Source of the DNA: Prevotella sp.
Lineage (GTDB): Bacteria; Bacteroidota; Bacteroidia; Bacteroidales; Bacteroidaceae
Reading direction: 5' to 3'
Length of the DNA: 59,965 nt
NCBI GenBank assembly: GCA_017443345.1
Contig: JAFSNR010000111.1
Span: 1 to 59,965 of the forward strand
Shown: positions 8,773-17,720 of the stretch, in pieces
How positions within the stretch are numbered: position 1 is the first letter of the stretch
Layout of the letters: the number at the start of each line of letters is the position of its first letter
Program-made: the position numbers and the translations under genes
The notes under the pieces: generated by a model
Told to the model about the DNA's origin: nothing
Database searches by the model: none
Seen by the model: only the letters and a program-made list of their open reading frames with translations

Positions 8773-9162
8773 ATGGAATTAACACTGTTGAAAGCCAAGA
8801 TACACCGTGCTACGGTGACACAAGCCGACCTTGATTACGTGGGTAGTATTACTATTGACTCAGAGTTGCTTGTTGAGTCAGGTATCATGGAATATGAGAA
8901 GGTGGCTATAGCCGATGTCGACAACGGTAGCCGCTTTGAGACCTATGCCATTGCAGGTGAAGCAGGTTCAGGTATCATCTGTCTGAATGGTGCTGCTGCT
9001 AAGTGTGTGAATGTGGGCGATAAGGTGATAATTATGGCCTATGCACAGATGACTCCAGAGGAGGCCAAGAGCCATAAGCCTATTGTTCTCTTCGTTGATG
9101 AGAATAACAAGATCGCTCGTAAAGCCAATTACGAGAAGCACGGTCTGCTGAGAGAACAATGA
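8773..9162 (+). CDS. panD: Aspartate 1-decarboxylase precursor
   Basis: A 129-residue pyruvoyl enzyme that decarboxylates aspartate to beta-alanine for pantothenate synthesis. The proenzyme self-cleaves between Gly24 and Ser25 in YVGSITID, the same position as in E. coli, leaving a pyruvoyl group on the alpha chain. Other landmarks are the N-terminal [18 protein letters not shown] and [16 protein letters not shown]. It is the third gene of the pan operon. No separate maturation factor gene is seen nearby. Confidence 0.97.
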   Translation: MELTLLKAKIHRATVTQADLDYVGSITIDSELLVESGIMEYEKVAIADVDNGSRFETYAIAGEAGSGIICLNGAAAKCVNVGDKVIIMAYAQMTPEEAKSHKPIVLFVDENNKIARKANYEKHGLLREQ

Positions 9163-9196
9163 GAAGTGAAAGGTGAAAAGTGAAAGGTGAAAAGGG
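9160..9196 (+). repeat. AAGGTGAAAAG-type purine tract before coaBC
   Basis: Repeated units of the type GTGAAAGGTGAAAA fill the gap between panD and coaBC. A GTG at 9187 lies within the tract and makes an apparent upstream start, but the ATG at 9199 is preferred. Confidence 0.5.
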
Positions 9197-9198
9197 AT

Positions 9199-10389
9199 AT
9201 GCTGACAGGAAAGACCATCGTGTTAGGCGTGACGGGTAGCATTGCTGCCTATAAGATTGCCAATTTGGCTTCGATGCTGGTGAAGTTGAATGCCGATGTG
9301 CATGTGATCATGACACAGAATGCCACGAAGTTCATCACCCCGATGACCTTTGAGACCCTGACGAACAACAAGTGCATCGTCGACACCTTCGATCGCAACT
9401 TCAGCTTCGATGTCAAGCATGTCTCGCTGGCCAAGCGAGGCGACCTCTTTATGGTTGCCCCCTGTACTGCCAATGTCATCGGTAAGGTGGCCGGCGGCAT
9501 CTGCGACGATATGCTCACCACAACCATTATGGCTACGAAGGCTCCTGTGCTCTTTGCTCCTGCTATGAATACAGGTATGTGGGAGAATCCAATCTTGCAG
9601 GATAATCTGAATAAACTGAAGCACTATGGTTATCATATCATCGAACCGATAGTAGGTCGTCTGGCCTGTGGTGATACAGGTAGTGGAAAGATGCCGTCGG
9701 AGGAGACGCTCTTAGAACATATCCTTCTGCATCTGGCGAAGGAGAAGGACCTGAAAGGCAAGAGAATCCTTGTGACAGCAGGTCCCACGCAGGAAGCTAT
9801 CGACCCTGTTCGCTTTATCAGCAACCACTCATCAGGTAAGATGGGCTATGCCATTGCGAAGATGGCTGTGCTTCGTGGGGCAGAGGTAACCCTCGTTTCA
9901 GGACCCGTCAGTATTCAGCCTTTTGCAGGTATCGAGAAGGTCGATGTCAAGAGTGCACAGGAGATGTTTGAAGCCGTCACTTCGAGAAGTGTTGATCAGG
10001 ATGTGATCATCATGTGCAGTGCTGTTGCTGATTATAAGCCGGCATTCTGTGCTGAACAGAAAGTGAAGAAGAGCGATGACGATATGCGTATCGAATTGAC
10101 TCGTACACAAGATATTCTGGGTTATCTGGGTGAGCATAAGCAGAAGGGGCAGTTGCTCGTAGGTTTCTCGATGGAGACAGAGAACCTTCTTGCAAACTCT
10201 CGTGCCAAACTCGAGAAGAAACATGCAGATCTTATCTGTGCCAACTCCATCGCAAGTGATCAGACTGGTTTCGCAGTAGATACGAATCAGGTGACGCTCA
10301 TCTCTCAGCAGGAGATGAAGGAACTACCTCTTTGTTCTAAAGAAGAGACGGCTGATATGATCCTCGACAGTCTCAAAGATCTTCTGTAA
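9199..10389 (+). CDS. coaBC: Bifunctional phosphopantothenoylcysteine decarboxylase / phosphopantothenate-cysteine ligase
   Basis: A 396-residue bifunctional enzyme carrying out the second and third steps from pantothenate to CoA. The N-terminal flavoprotein (CoaC) half has [10 protein letters not shown], the active-site His in [12 protein letters not shown] and the [11 protein letters not shown] substrate motif. The C-terminal CoaB half begins near [18 protein letters not shown] and has the SSGKMGYA nucleotide-binding segment. The start was placed at 9199 because the upstream GTG lies in a low-complexity tract. coaX follows three bases after the stop, so two CoA enzymes are joined to the complete panBCD set. 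Confidence 0.96.
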   Translation: MLTGKTIVLGVTGSIAAYKIANLASMLVKLNADVHVIMTQNATKFITPMTFETLTNNKCIVDTFDRNFSFDVKHVSLAKRGDLFMVAPCTANVIGKVAGGICDDMLTTTIMATKAPVLFAPAMNTGMWENPILQDNLNKLKHYGYHIIEPIVGRLACGDTGSGKMPSEETLLEHILLHLAKEKDLKGKRILVTAGPTQEAIDPVRFISNHSSGKMGYAIAKMAVLRGAEVTLVSGPVSIQPFAGIEKVDVKSAQEMFEAVTSRSVDQDVIIMCSAVADYKPAFCAEQKVKKSDDDMRIELTRTQDILGYLGEHKQKGQLLVGFSMETENLLANSRAKLEKKHADLICANSIASDQTGFAVDTNQVTLISQQEMKELPLCSKEETADMILDSLKDLL

Positions 10390-10392
10390 GCG

Positions 10393-11154
10393 ATGCATAT
10401 CCTCATAGATATCGGTAATTCTACCATTGTGGTTGCCATCGCCAATCGTGAAGGCAACATCACAAATACCTGGCGTTTCAAGACCCGTAAGGAGGAAACC
10501 GTGAGTTTCTTTCGCTACGAACTGAAGCAAGGACTGAGAAAGTATGGTGTTGAGTTGTCAGATGTGGCAAGTGTGACGATCTCATCAGTTGTTCCTGAGG
10601 TGGATGACGATATCGCTCAGGCTATCAACGATCTGACGGGTATCGTACCCCATTTCTTCAGTATTGAAGATGCGCAAGGACTGATGACTATCGATATAGA
10701 ATCGCCCTCCCAGTTGGGTAAAGATCGTTTAGCAGATGCCTTGGGAGCAGTGACTTGTTATGGGGCGCCAGCTATCATTATCGATTTTGGAACTGCTACG
10801 ACCTTTGGTGTTGTCGATGAACACAGGTCTTTCAAGGGCGGACTTATCATTCCTGGTGTGAAGACCTCTCTGAATGCCCTCAGCCAGCGGGCTTCACAAT
10901 TGCCTTCCATCCATTTAGAGAAACCCAAGAATCTCGTTGGACGTAATACGTTGGAGTGTATGCAGAGTGGTATCCTCTATGGTACGGCGAGTATGGTAGA
11001 CGGACTTATCGACAAACTTCTGCCTACGTTTTCTGAACCAGTGCATATCGTCGCCACTGGTGGTATGGCGAAGGAGATCGTACCTCTTTGCCATCATCAG
11101 ATTGAATACGACAAATACTTGCTGTTTAAAGGACTTTTCAAAGCAACCCATTAG
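10393..11154 (+). CDS. coaX: Type III pantothenate kinase
   Basis: A 253-residue ASKHA-fold kinase that phosphorylates pantothenate, the first step towards CoA. It has the phosphate-binding DIGNSTIVVAIA at the N-terminus, the DFGTATTFGVVD core and a GRNTLECMQSGILYG segment. The type III class is insensitive to CoA feedback in characterised members. It lies between coaBC and the DUF2520 gene, with gaps of three and two bases, so translation is probably coupled. Confidence 0.95.
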   Translation: MHILIDIGNSTIVVAIANREGNITNTWRFKTRKEETVSFFRYELKQGLRKYGVELSDVASVTISSVVPEVDDDIAQAINDLTGIVPHFFSIEDAQGLMTIDIESPSQLGKDRLADALGAVTCYGAPAIIIDFGTATTFGVVDEHRSFKGGLIIPGVKTSLNALSQRASQLPSIHLEKPKNLVGRNTLECMQSGILYGTASMVDGLIDKLLPTFSEPVHIVATGGMAKEIVPLCHHQIEYDKYLLFKGLFKATH

Positions 11155-11156
11155 GC

Positions 11157-11936
11157 ATGAAAATCGTTATTATAGGCTCAGGCAATCTGGCCACTCAATT
11201 ATCGCTGGCATTCAAGGCTGTTGGCAAGGATGTTGTGCAGGTATTTAGTCGTACAGAAGAACATGCCAAAGAACTGGCAGATAAGATTGGTTGTAACTAT
11301 ACAACCCTTACAGAGGACATCCGCCAAGATGCTGATGTCTATATCTTTTCAGTGAAGGACGATGCGCTCAGTGGTCTGGTTGCCTCTATCTGTCATAAGC
11401 GTCCCAACGGTCTTTTCCTTCATACAGCTGGTAGCATGCCGATGGATATCTTTAGAGGTCATGCTTCACGATATGGCGTGCTCTATCCCATGCAGACATT
11501 TTCTAAGAATCGGAAGGTGGATTTTCGTGAGATCCCTTGTTTCGTAGAAGGTTCGGACGAAGAAGTCTTATCGGAAATCCGATTGATGGCAGCGAGTATC
11601 TCAGACCATGTTGTTGATTGCGATTCTGAGAAACGTAAGAAAATGCATCTCGCTGCAGTATTGGCTTGCAATCTTACCAATCACTGTTATCGTTTGGCAG
11701 AGCGTTTGCTTGAATCTGAGCAGATTGACTTTCAGCTGTTCTTCCCATTGATAGAGGAAACAGCCCGTAAGGTCAAGGACATGTCGCCCAAAGATGCTCA
11801 GACAGGACCGATGGTGCGATACGATCAGAACGTCATGCAGATGCAGATGAGTATGTTGTCTGATGAACGCACACGAGAGATCTACCGTCTTATGGCTGAG
11901 AGTATCCACGAAGACCATAAGTCTTCATCACGTTGA
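11157..11936 (+). CDS. DUF2520 Rossmann-fold oxidoreductase; candidate ketopantoate reductase
   Basis: A 259-residue protein with an N-terminal NAD(P)-binding glycine motif (IIGSGNLATQLSLAF), a central segment HTAGSMPMDIF and a helical C-terminal DUF2520 domain containing LACNLTNHCY and GPMVRYD. The architecture matches the ketopantoate reductase/6-phosphogluconate dehydrogenase superfamily. Its place at the end of panB-panC-panD-coaBC-coaX, which has no panE, makes it a candidate for the NADPH-dependent reduction of ketopantoate to pantoate, like the PanG enzyme described in Francisella. In other Bacteroidota DUF2520 genes often precede kdsC and maf, so the context is not unique. Its 3' end overlaps the convergent carboxypeptidase gene by 47 bases. 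Confidence 0.85.
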   Translation: MKIVIIGSGNLATQLSLAFKAVGKDVVQVFSRTEEHAKELADKIGCNYTTLTEDIRQDADVYIFSVKDDALSGLVASICHKRPNGLFLHTAGSMPMDIFRGHASRYGVLYPMQTFSKNRKVDFREIPCFVEGSDEEVLSEIRLMAASISDHVVDCDSEKRKKMHLAAVLACNLTNHCYRLAERLLESEQIDFQLFFPLIEETARKVKDMSPKDAQTGPMVRYDQNVMQMQMSMLSDERTREIYRLMAESIHEDHKSSSR

Positions 11937-12837
11937 AACCATAGTCGAGTAGGATGGCCGATTCTGTAAAACGTGATGACATGCTGCGACTATTGAGAAG
12001 GACGAGATAGAGTGTCGTACCATTCCGAGTAGCAGCAGATGCGAGGCAATTGCCTGCCAGACGGGTAAAACCAGTTTTGATTCCCAAACAGCCCTCATAG
12101 GTCTTGAGAAGCGCATTGGTGTTACGACAAGGCATGTGGCGTCCATCTAGGAGAGGCACGTCTTTTTCAACAGTTCCCACAATTGCTGCAAAGAGACTGT
12201 CGCGCATACAGTATCTAGACAGTCTGACCAGGTCGCTAGCCGTACTATAGTTGTTAAGATTTGGCATACCATTGGGATTGGCGAAGTGGGTGTGCGTCAT
12301 CCCCAGATAAGCCGCTTTCTCATTCATCATGTCGCAGAATTTCAGCGTATCGCCACCAATGTGTTTTGCCAGTGCATAAGCAGCATCGTTATCGCTCAGG
12401 AGCATCATTTCGTCAATCAGATGGCGCATCGTATATTTGTCGCCTAACTTCACTCGAGAGTCTTTAGCGATATAGACATCCTGGGTAATTTCGATGGTGT
12501 CGTTCATTTGTCCGTTCTCAAGTGCCAACAGGCAAGTCATCATTTTGGTTATAGAAGCCATCTGTCTCTGTTCGTCAGCGTTCTTCTCGCTGATGATGCA
12601 ACCAGTGGAATCGTCGATGAGCATCCAAACATCGGCAGTCAGAGAACTTAATTGCTCAAATCCATCTATTGAATCAAGGTTAACTACCTCGCTAAGTGAT
12701 GTGCTATCAATCATATTGATTCTCGCCAGACGTTCCTGCTCAGGGCTGAGCATACGGCCTCCAAAAGAATCTCCAGATGTACATGAAACGATGGTTGCGA
12801 CGATTAGCAGCAACCCATATATAACAGTTTTCTTCAT
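11890..12837 (-). CDS. Lipoprotein D-alanyl-D-alanine carboxypeptidase (PBP5-like)
   Basis: A 315-residue serine-type peptidoglycan carboxypeptidase (peptidase S11). A lipoprotein signal ends in IVSC with Cys19 as the lipidated residue. All three active-site motifs are present: S95-I-T-K98, S148-D-N150 and K254-T-G256. The C-terminal beta-domain of PBP5 is absent, so it is a short member, presumably anchored by lipid rather than by an amphipathic helix. It follows tex after only four bases and is probably co-transcribed with it. Its 3' end overlaps the convergent DUF2520 gene by 47 bases. Confidence 0.92.
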   Translation of the reverse strand: MKKTVIYGLLLIVATIVSCTSGDSFGGRMLSPEQERLARINMIDSTSLSEVVNLDSIDGFEQLSSLTADVWMLIDDSTGCIISEKNADEQRQMASITKMMTCLLALENGQMNDTIEITQDVYIAKDSRVKLGDKYTMRHLIDEMMLLSDNDAAYALAKHIGGDTLKFCDMMNEKAAYLGMTHTHFANPNGMPNLNNYSTASDLVRLSRYCMRDSLFAAIVGTVEKDVPLLDGRHMPCRNTNALLKTYEGCLGIKTGFTRLAGNCLASAATRNGTTLYLVLLNSRSMSSRFTESAILLDYGFNVMKTYGLRGYSQP

Positions 12838-12841
12838 TTTC

Positions 12842-15010
12842 CTATATTCCTTTTAGTGAGAGAGAGATGCGATTGCGTCTATGGTCTACTTCAATCACTC
12901 TGACGCGAAGGTGTTGATGTAGTTTCACCACATCTGTTGGGTGGGCAATGCGACGATTGGCCATCTGAGAGATGTGGATAAGACCATCCTGATGTACGCC
13001 GATATCTACGAAGGCCCCAAAGTTAGTGATGTTGGTAACGATACCAGGCAGGATCATGCCTTCTACCAGATCGTCAACCGTAGAGACATTCTTATCGAAC
13101 TCAAACTCCTCAATCTGTTCGCGAGGGTCGCGACCAGGTTTCTCAAGTTCCTTCATGATATCCGTGAGGGTGGGGATGCCCACTTCTGCTGTGACATAGC
13201 GCTGGATATCAATGGCCTCGCGTTTCTCCTTAATATTAATGAGGTCGGCAACAGAACACCCTTGATCTTTAGCCATATGCTCGACGATGTCATAGCTCTC
13301 TGGATGGACAGCAGAATTATCGAGTGGATTCTTGGCTCCAGGAATACGAAGAAAGCCTGCGCATTGTTGGAAGGCAGCAGGACCAAGACGTGGCACCTTC
13401 TTGAGTTGGGCACGTGATGTAAAGGCACCATTCTCGCGACGATAATCCACGATGTTCTTGGCCAATGTGGGACCAAGTCCACTGACGTACATCAGCAGAT
13501 GCTGAGAGGCCGTATTAAGATTGACACCAACAAGGTTGACACAACTCTCAACCGTCTGATCCAGTGAGTGCTTGAGTTTGGCCTGGTCCACATCATGCTG
13601 ATACTGACCTACGCCGATACTCTTGGGATCGATCTTCACCAGTTCTGCGAGTGGATCCATCAACCTGCGTCCTATGGAGACAGCTCCACGAACAGTCACA
13701 TCCTCATCGGGGAACTCATCGCGAGCAATCTTTGAGGCAGAATAGACAGAAGCACCATCCTCGCTGACGGTGAATACTTGAGGACGCTCTTCCTCGCGCC
13801 GTGAGGGAGAAAGATCATATCGGCCAGCGAGGACATCCTTGATGAAATCATTTGTCTCACGGCTGGCAGTACCGTTACCTATAGAGATGGCTTCAATCTG
13901 GTATTTCTTGATCATCTTGGTCACAGCTGTGGCTGCCTCCATCCGTTTATTGACAGGCGGGTGGGGGAAGATGGCCTCATGATGTAGCAGATTTCCCTGA
14001 GCATCGAGACAGACAACCTTACAACCAGTACGGAAACCAGGATCGACGCCCATGACCCGTTTCTGACCTAGTGGTGCACCAAGAAGCAATTGTCTCAGAT
14101 TCTCTGCAAAGACGCGTATGGCCTCTTCGTCGGCTTTCTCCTTGCTGAGAGCAGAGAACTCTGTTTCGATGGCAGGTTTAAGCAATCGCTTATATCCATC
14201 CTCGACAGCTTCAGCTACCAGTTTTCCACAAGGTGTGTTGGCATAGACATAATGACGTTTCAGACGCTCAGTAGCCTCTTCGTCGTTAGGAGAAATACTG
14301 ATACGGAGGATGCCTTCGTTCTCCCCTCGACGCATGGCCAAGAGACGGTGGGATGAACAGCGTTTCAGAGGCTCTTCCCAATCAAAATAGTCACTATACT
14401 TAGCTGCTTCATCCGTGTCAGCTTTGTTCTTCACCACTTTGGAGGTGATGAAAGCCTGACGTCTGAAGGCATTGCGAAGCTGCTGGCGACTACGTTCATC
14501 CTCGCTGACGATTTCAGCGATGATATCCTGAGCGCCTTTGATGGCTGTTTCAGCATCTTTTACGTTGTCATTGATATATCGCTCAGCCTGGCGCTCTGGG
14601 TCACGTTCTCTTTGGAGCAGAAGCATCTGGGCAAGAGGTTCCAGGCCTTGTTCTCGAGCCACTTGAGCACGTGTCCGTCGTTTGGGCTTGAAAGGCAGGT
14701 AAATATCTTCCAGTTCCGTTGTATCCCAACAGTCTTCAATACGTTTTTCCAGTTCAGACGTCATTTTCCCCAGATCGGTGATGGTCTTGGTGACCGTCTC
14801 TTTACGTTTCTGAATCTCCTTGAACTTGTCGTATCTGTCGCTGATACCAGCAATCTGAACTTCGTCGAGCCCACCTGTACGTTCCTTCCTATAACGCGAG
14901 ATAAAGGGGATGGTACAGCCTTCATCGAGAAGGGCAAGTGTATTGGCAACAGCTTTCTCCTGAAGGTTCATTGCTGTGGCAATCAGTTTGGCAAATATGT
15001 TCTTTTCCAT
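12842..15010 (-). CDS. tex: Tex family RNA-binding / transcription accessory protein
   Basis: A 722-residue protein with the conserved Tex opening (NIFAKLIATAMNLQEKAV, then LLDEGCTIPFISRYRKERTG), a YqgF-like fold containing GVDPGFRTGCKVV, helix-hairpin-helix segments (LLMYVSGLGPTLAKNIVDYR) and a C-terminal S1 domain (GIVTNITNFGAFVDIGVHQDG). Tex proteins bind nucleic acid and influence transcription in other bacteria. The start at 15010 was chosen because a minus-strand TATTTTTG box lies at 15042-15049; the longer in-frame start at 15061 lies upstream of it. Transcribed away from the LolA-like gene. Confidence 0.95.
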   Translation of the reverse strand: MEKNIFAKLIATAMNLQEKAVANTLALLDEGCTIPFISRYRKERTGGLDEVQIAGISDRYDKFKEIQKRKETVTKTITDLGKMTSELEKRIEDCWDTTELEDIYLPFKPKRRTRAQVAREQGLEPLAQMLLLQRERDPERQAERYINDNVKDAETAIKGAQDIIAEIVSEDERSRQQLRNAFRRQAFITSKVVKNKADTDEAAKYSDYFDWEEPLKRCSSHRLLAMRRGENEGILRISISPNDEEATERLKRHYVYANTPCGKLVAEAVEDGYKRLLKPAIETEFSALSKEKADEEAIRVFAENLRQLLLGAPLGQKRVMGVDPGFRTGCKVVCLDAQGNLLHHEAIFPHPPVNKRMEAATAVTKMIKKYQIEAISIGNGTASRETNDFIKDVLAGRYDLSPSRREEERPQVFTVSEDGASVYSASKIARDEFPDEDVTVRGAVSIGRRLMDPLAELVKIDPKSIGVGQYQHDVDQAKLKHSLDQTVESCVNLVGVNLNTASQHLLMYVSGLGPTLAKNIVDYRRENGAFTSRAQLKKVPRLGPAAFQQCAGFLRIPGAKNPLDNSAVHPESYDIVEHMAKDQGCSVADLINIKEKREAIDIQRYVTAEVGIPTLTDIMKELEKPGRDPREQIEEFEFDKNVSTVDDLVEGMILPGIVTNITNFGAFVDIGVHQDGLIHISQMANRRIAHPTDVVKLHQHLRVRVIEVDHRRNRISLSLKGI

Positions 15011-15041
15011 AAGTCTTGCAGTAAATTCGTTAATTTGTGTG

Positions 15042-15049
15042 CAAAAATA
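15042..15049 (-). promoter_or_regulatory. -7 box of tex
   Basis: TATTTTTG on the minus strand, about 32 bases before the chosen tex start; the divergent plus-strand box lies within 30 bases. Confidence 0.5.
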
Positions 15050-15071
15050 ATGAAATTCCACGAGAAATTAG

Positions 15072-15079
15072 TACTTTTG
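15072..15079 (+). promoter_or_regulatory. -7 box of the LolA-like gene
   Basis: TACTTTTG, 20 bases before the ATG at 15100, giving a short leader. Confidence 0.5.
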
Positions 15080-15099
15080 CAACTTGAAACTAAAAAAAG

Positions 15100-15714
15100 A
15101 TGAGAAATAAGCTCGTTTTGATATTGATAATGCTCCTGATGACGCTCTGTTCTGTGCATGCTCAGGACACACCTAATTCGCGTCAGGCAAGGCGTGTCTT
15201 CAATCAGGCCTACAACCAAGTGTTTGGGCCAGATGGGGCAACCCTGCATTACGATGTGAATATCATAGGTATCTACAAGACTAATGGCACGATATGGATT
15301 AAGGAGAAAAAAAGTAAGTTTGAGGATGCCAAGATGAAGTCCTGGAATGATGGTACAACCGTCTATACCGTCAAGAGAAAGAAGCGGGAAGTGGAGATCT
15401 ATAGTGCTGCAAACAATAAGCAGGATAAGCATTCGCGTAAGTTCAAGTTCGATCCTGAGAATTTTGATTACAGTATTGCAGAGGATCCACAAGGATTGAA
15501 GCTCACGCTCAAAGCCAAAAAGGGTGTCAAGGGCATCAAGGAAGCCCATGTCGTGCTGACCCGTAAGACCTATTATCCCATCAGTGTGAGGATAAAGATT
15601 GCCTTTATCTGGACGACCATCAAGATCTCAGACTTCCAATTGGGTGTTACAGACGAGATTCTTCTTTTTCCTAAGGAGAAGTATAAGGACTACAAATTCG
15701 TGGACAAGCGATGA
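15100..15714 (+). CDS. LolA-like putative outer-membrane lipoprotein carrier
   Basis: A 204-residue exported protein with a typical signal peptide (basic start, hydrophobic core, cleavage likely after Ala21, SVHA/QDT). The mature part is a basic beta-rich chain with alternating hydrophobic residues, resembling the LolA-like half-barrel proteins of Bacteroidota, which ferry lipoproteins or lipids across the periplasm. No catalytic motif is visible. The match is by overall pattern, not by a diagnostic motif. Its stop overlaps the start of the ABC-F gene (ATGA), so the two are translationally coupled although no functional link is obvious. Confidence 0.75.
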   Translation: MRNKLVLILIMLLMTLCSVHAQDTPNSRQARRVFNQAYNQVFGPDGATLHYDVNIIGIYKTNGTIWIKEKKSKFEDAKMKSWNDGTTVYTVKRKKREVEIYSAANNKQDKHSRKFKFDPENFDYSIAEDPQGLKLTLKAKKGVKGIKEAHVVLTRKTYYPISVRIKIAFIWTTIKISDFQLGVTDEILLFPKEKYKDYKFVDKR

Positions 15715-17705
15715 TATCTGTAGAAGGACTGAAAGTGGAGTTTGGCGTGAAGCCATTGTTCGTTGATGCCAGTTTCGTCATCAACGACAGAGATCGTATT
15801 GCCCTTGTTGGAAAGAACGGAGCTGGCAAGTCGACGATGCTGAAGATCCTGTGTGGTCAGCAGAAAGCGACATCAGGAACGGTGAGTATTCCTAACGACT
15901 GTAGAATCGGCTATCTGCCTCAGGTGATGAATCTTCAGGACGATACCACCGTTCGTGAGGAAGCCCAGAAGGCTTTTGCTGACATCACGAAGATGAAGGA
16001 ACGCCTGGATCGGATGAATCAGGAACTGGCCGAACGTACTGACTATGAGAGTGAAAGCTACTTGGCTCTGATTGAGAAGTATACCACTGAGCATGAGCGT
16101 TTCCAGATGATGGGAGCTGAGAGTCGTGAGGCAGAACTTGAGCGAACGTTGACAGGGCTAGGATTCCTGCGTACAGATTTCGAGCGTCCCACCTCAGAGT
16201 TCTCAGGTGGTTGGCGCATGCGTATCGAGTTGGCTAAGATCCTGCTTCAAAAGCCAGATGTTCTGTTGCTCGACGAGCCTACGAACCATCTCGATATCGA
16301 GTCCATTCAGTGGTTAGAGCAGTTCCTTGCACAAAGTTCGAGTGCAGTCGTACTCGTCAGTCACGACCGTGCATTCATCAACAATATCTCGAATCGTACG
16401 TTGGAGATTTCTTGTGGGCGAGTTATCGACTACAAGGTAAAATACAATGAATACGTCGTGCTACGTCAGGGGCGTCGTGAACAGCAGTTGAGAGCCTACG
16501 AGAACCAGCAGAAGGAAGTGGCAGAGATGAAGGACTTCATCGAGCGTTTCCGCTACAAGGCTACGAAGGCCGTGCAGGTACAACAGAAAATCAAGCAGCT
16601 CGAGAAAATCGTGCCCATTGAGATCGACGAGGTCGATAACTCTGCGATGCATCTGAAGTTCCCACCATGTCTTCGTAGTGGCGATTATCCTGTTATCTGT
16701 GACGAAGTCCGCAAGGATTATGGTGCCCACACTGTCTTCGACCATGTGACGCTGACTATAAAAAGAGGTGAGAAAGTCGCCTTTGTGGGAAAGAATGGTG
16801 AAGGAAAATCAACGCTCGTAAAGTGTATTATGAGTGAGATTCCATTTACTGGTGAGCTCAAGATTGGCCATAATATTCAGATAGGCTATTTTGCCCAGAA
16901 CCAGGCGCAGCTATTGGATGAGGATCTGACCGTTTTCCAAACGATAGACCATGTGGCCAAAGGCGATATCCGACTGCGTATCAATGACATACTCGGTGCC
17001 TTCATGTTTGGTGGCGAAGAATCAGATAAGAAAGTGAAAGTGCTCAGTGGTGGCGAGCGCAGTCGTCTGGCGATGATTCGTCTGTTGCTGGAACCTGTCA
17101 ATCTTCTGATTCTCGACGAGCCCACGAACCATCTCGATATGCCATCGAAGGATGTGCTGAAGGAAGCTATTAAGGCTTTTGATGGTACTGCGATTATCGT
17201 CAGTCATGATCGAGAATTCCTCGACGGTTTGGTTACCAAAGTCTACGAGTTTGGTGGTGGTAAGGTCAGGGAGCATCTCGGAGGCATCTACGACTTCCTT
17301 CAGGCTAAGAAGATAAGCGAGCTTAATGAACTAGGACGGGAGTCGTCTGTCAGCGTAGCCAAGCAGGCTAATAGTCCCATGGGGTGGGACAAGAAGTCCC
17401 ATGGGGTGGGACAAGTTGTCCCAGGGGATGGGACAAATGACGAGGCTCTTTTAAAAACTCTTTCCTATGCCGAGCGCAAAGAGCAGCAGAAGCGCAGAAA
17501 TCGTGCAGAGAAGGCTGTGAAGGAGTCGGAGGCCAAGATCGAGAAGATGGAACAACGATTGAAAGAGCTCGACGAACTGCTGATGCAGCCTGAGAATGCC
17601 TCAGATATGGTGCTCGTGACAGAATACACCTCGACAAAGAGTGCTCTCGACGAAGAAGTAGAACGTTGGGAGAAGCTAAGTGAACAATTAGAAGAATTTC
17701 AATAA
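15711..17705 (+). CDS. ABC-F family ATPase
   Basis: A 664-residue soluble protein with two ATP-binding cassettes and no membrane segment, the layout of ABC-F translation factors. Walker A motifs are GKNGAGKST and GKNGEGKST; the signature motifs are FSGGWRMR and LSGGERSR; both Walker B motifs read LLLDEPTNHLD or LILDEPTNHLD. A charged C-terminal coiled coil follows. Members of this family act on ribosomes as translation factors or in antibiotic protection; which applies here cannot be told. In the linker after the second cassette a run of three 22-base repeats (17374-17438) inserts Gly/Trp/His-rich residues. Confidence 0.93.
   Translation: MISVEGLKVEFGVKPLFVDASFVINDRDRIALVGKNGAGKSTMLKILCGQQKATSGTVSIPNDCRIGYLPQVMNLQDDTTVREEAQKAFADITKMKERLDRMNQELAERTDYESESYLALIEKYTTEHERFQMMGAESREAELERTLTGLGFLRTDFERPTSEFSGGWRMRIELAKILLQKPDVLLLDEPTNHLDIESIQWLEQFLAQSSSAVVLVSHDRAFINNISNRTLEISCGRVIDYKVKYNEYVVLRQGRREQQLRAYENQQKEVAEMKDFIERFRYKATKAVQVQQKIKQLEKIVPIEIDEVDNSAMHLKFPPCLRSGDYPVICDEVRKDYGAHTVFDHVTLTIKRGEKVAFVGKNGEGKSTLVKCIMSEIPFTGELKIGHNIQIGYFAQNQAQLLDEDLTVFQTIDHVAKGDIRLRINDILGAFMFGGEESDKKVKVLSGGERSRLAMIRLLLEPVNLLILDEPTNHLDMPSKDVLKEAIKAFDGTAIIVSHDREFLDGLVTKVYEFGGGKVREHLGGIYDFLQAKKISELNELGRESSVSVAKQANSPMGWDKKSHGVGQVVPGDGTNDEALLKTLSYAERKEQQKRRNRAEKAVKESEAKIEKMEQRLKELDELLMQPENASDMVLVTEYTSTKSALDEEVERWEKLSEQLEEFQ
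17374..17438 (+). repeat. Three tandem 22-base repeats inside the ABC-F gene
   Basis: Units start at 17374, 17396 and 17418. Each opens with GTCCCA and contains TGGGAC, so each is itself a short inverted repeat. Because 22 is not a multiple of three, each copy is read in a different frame, yet three copies total 66 bases and keep the gene open. Confidence 0.85.
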
Positions 17706-17720
17706 ATAAACAATAAAAGT

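Noticed and set aside
15011-15061. Longer start for Tex at 15061
   Set aside because: The minus-strand TATTTTTG box at 15042-15049 lies inside this extension, and Tex proteins open with the sequence that starts at 15010.
17374-17438. The three 22-base repeats considered as a CRISPR array
   Set aside because: Units are directly adjacent without spacers and lie inside a protein gene.
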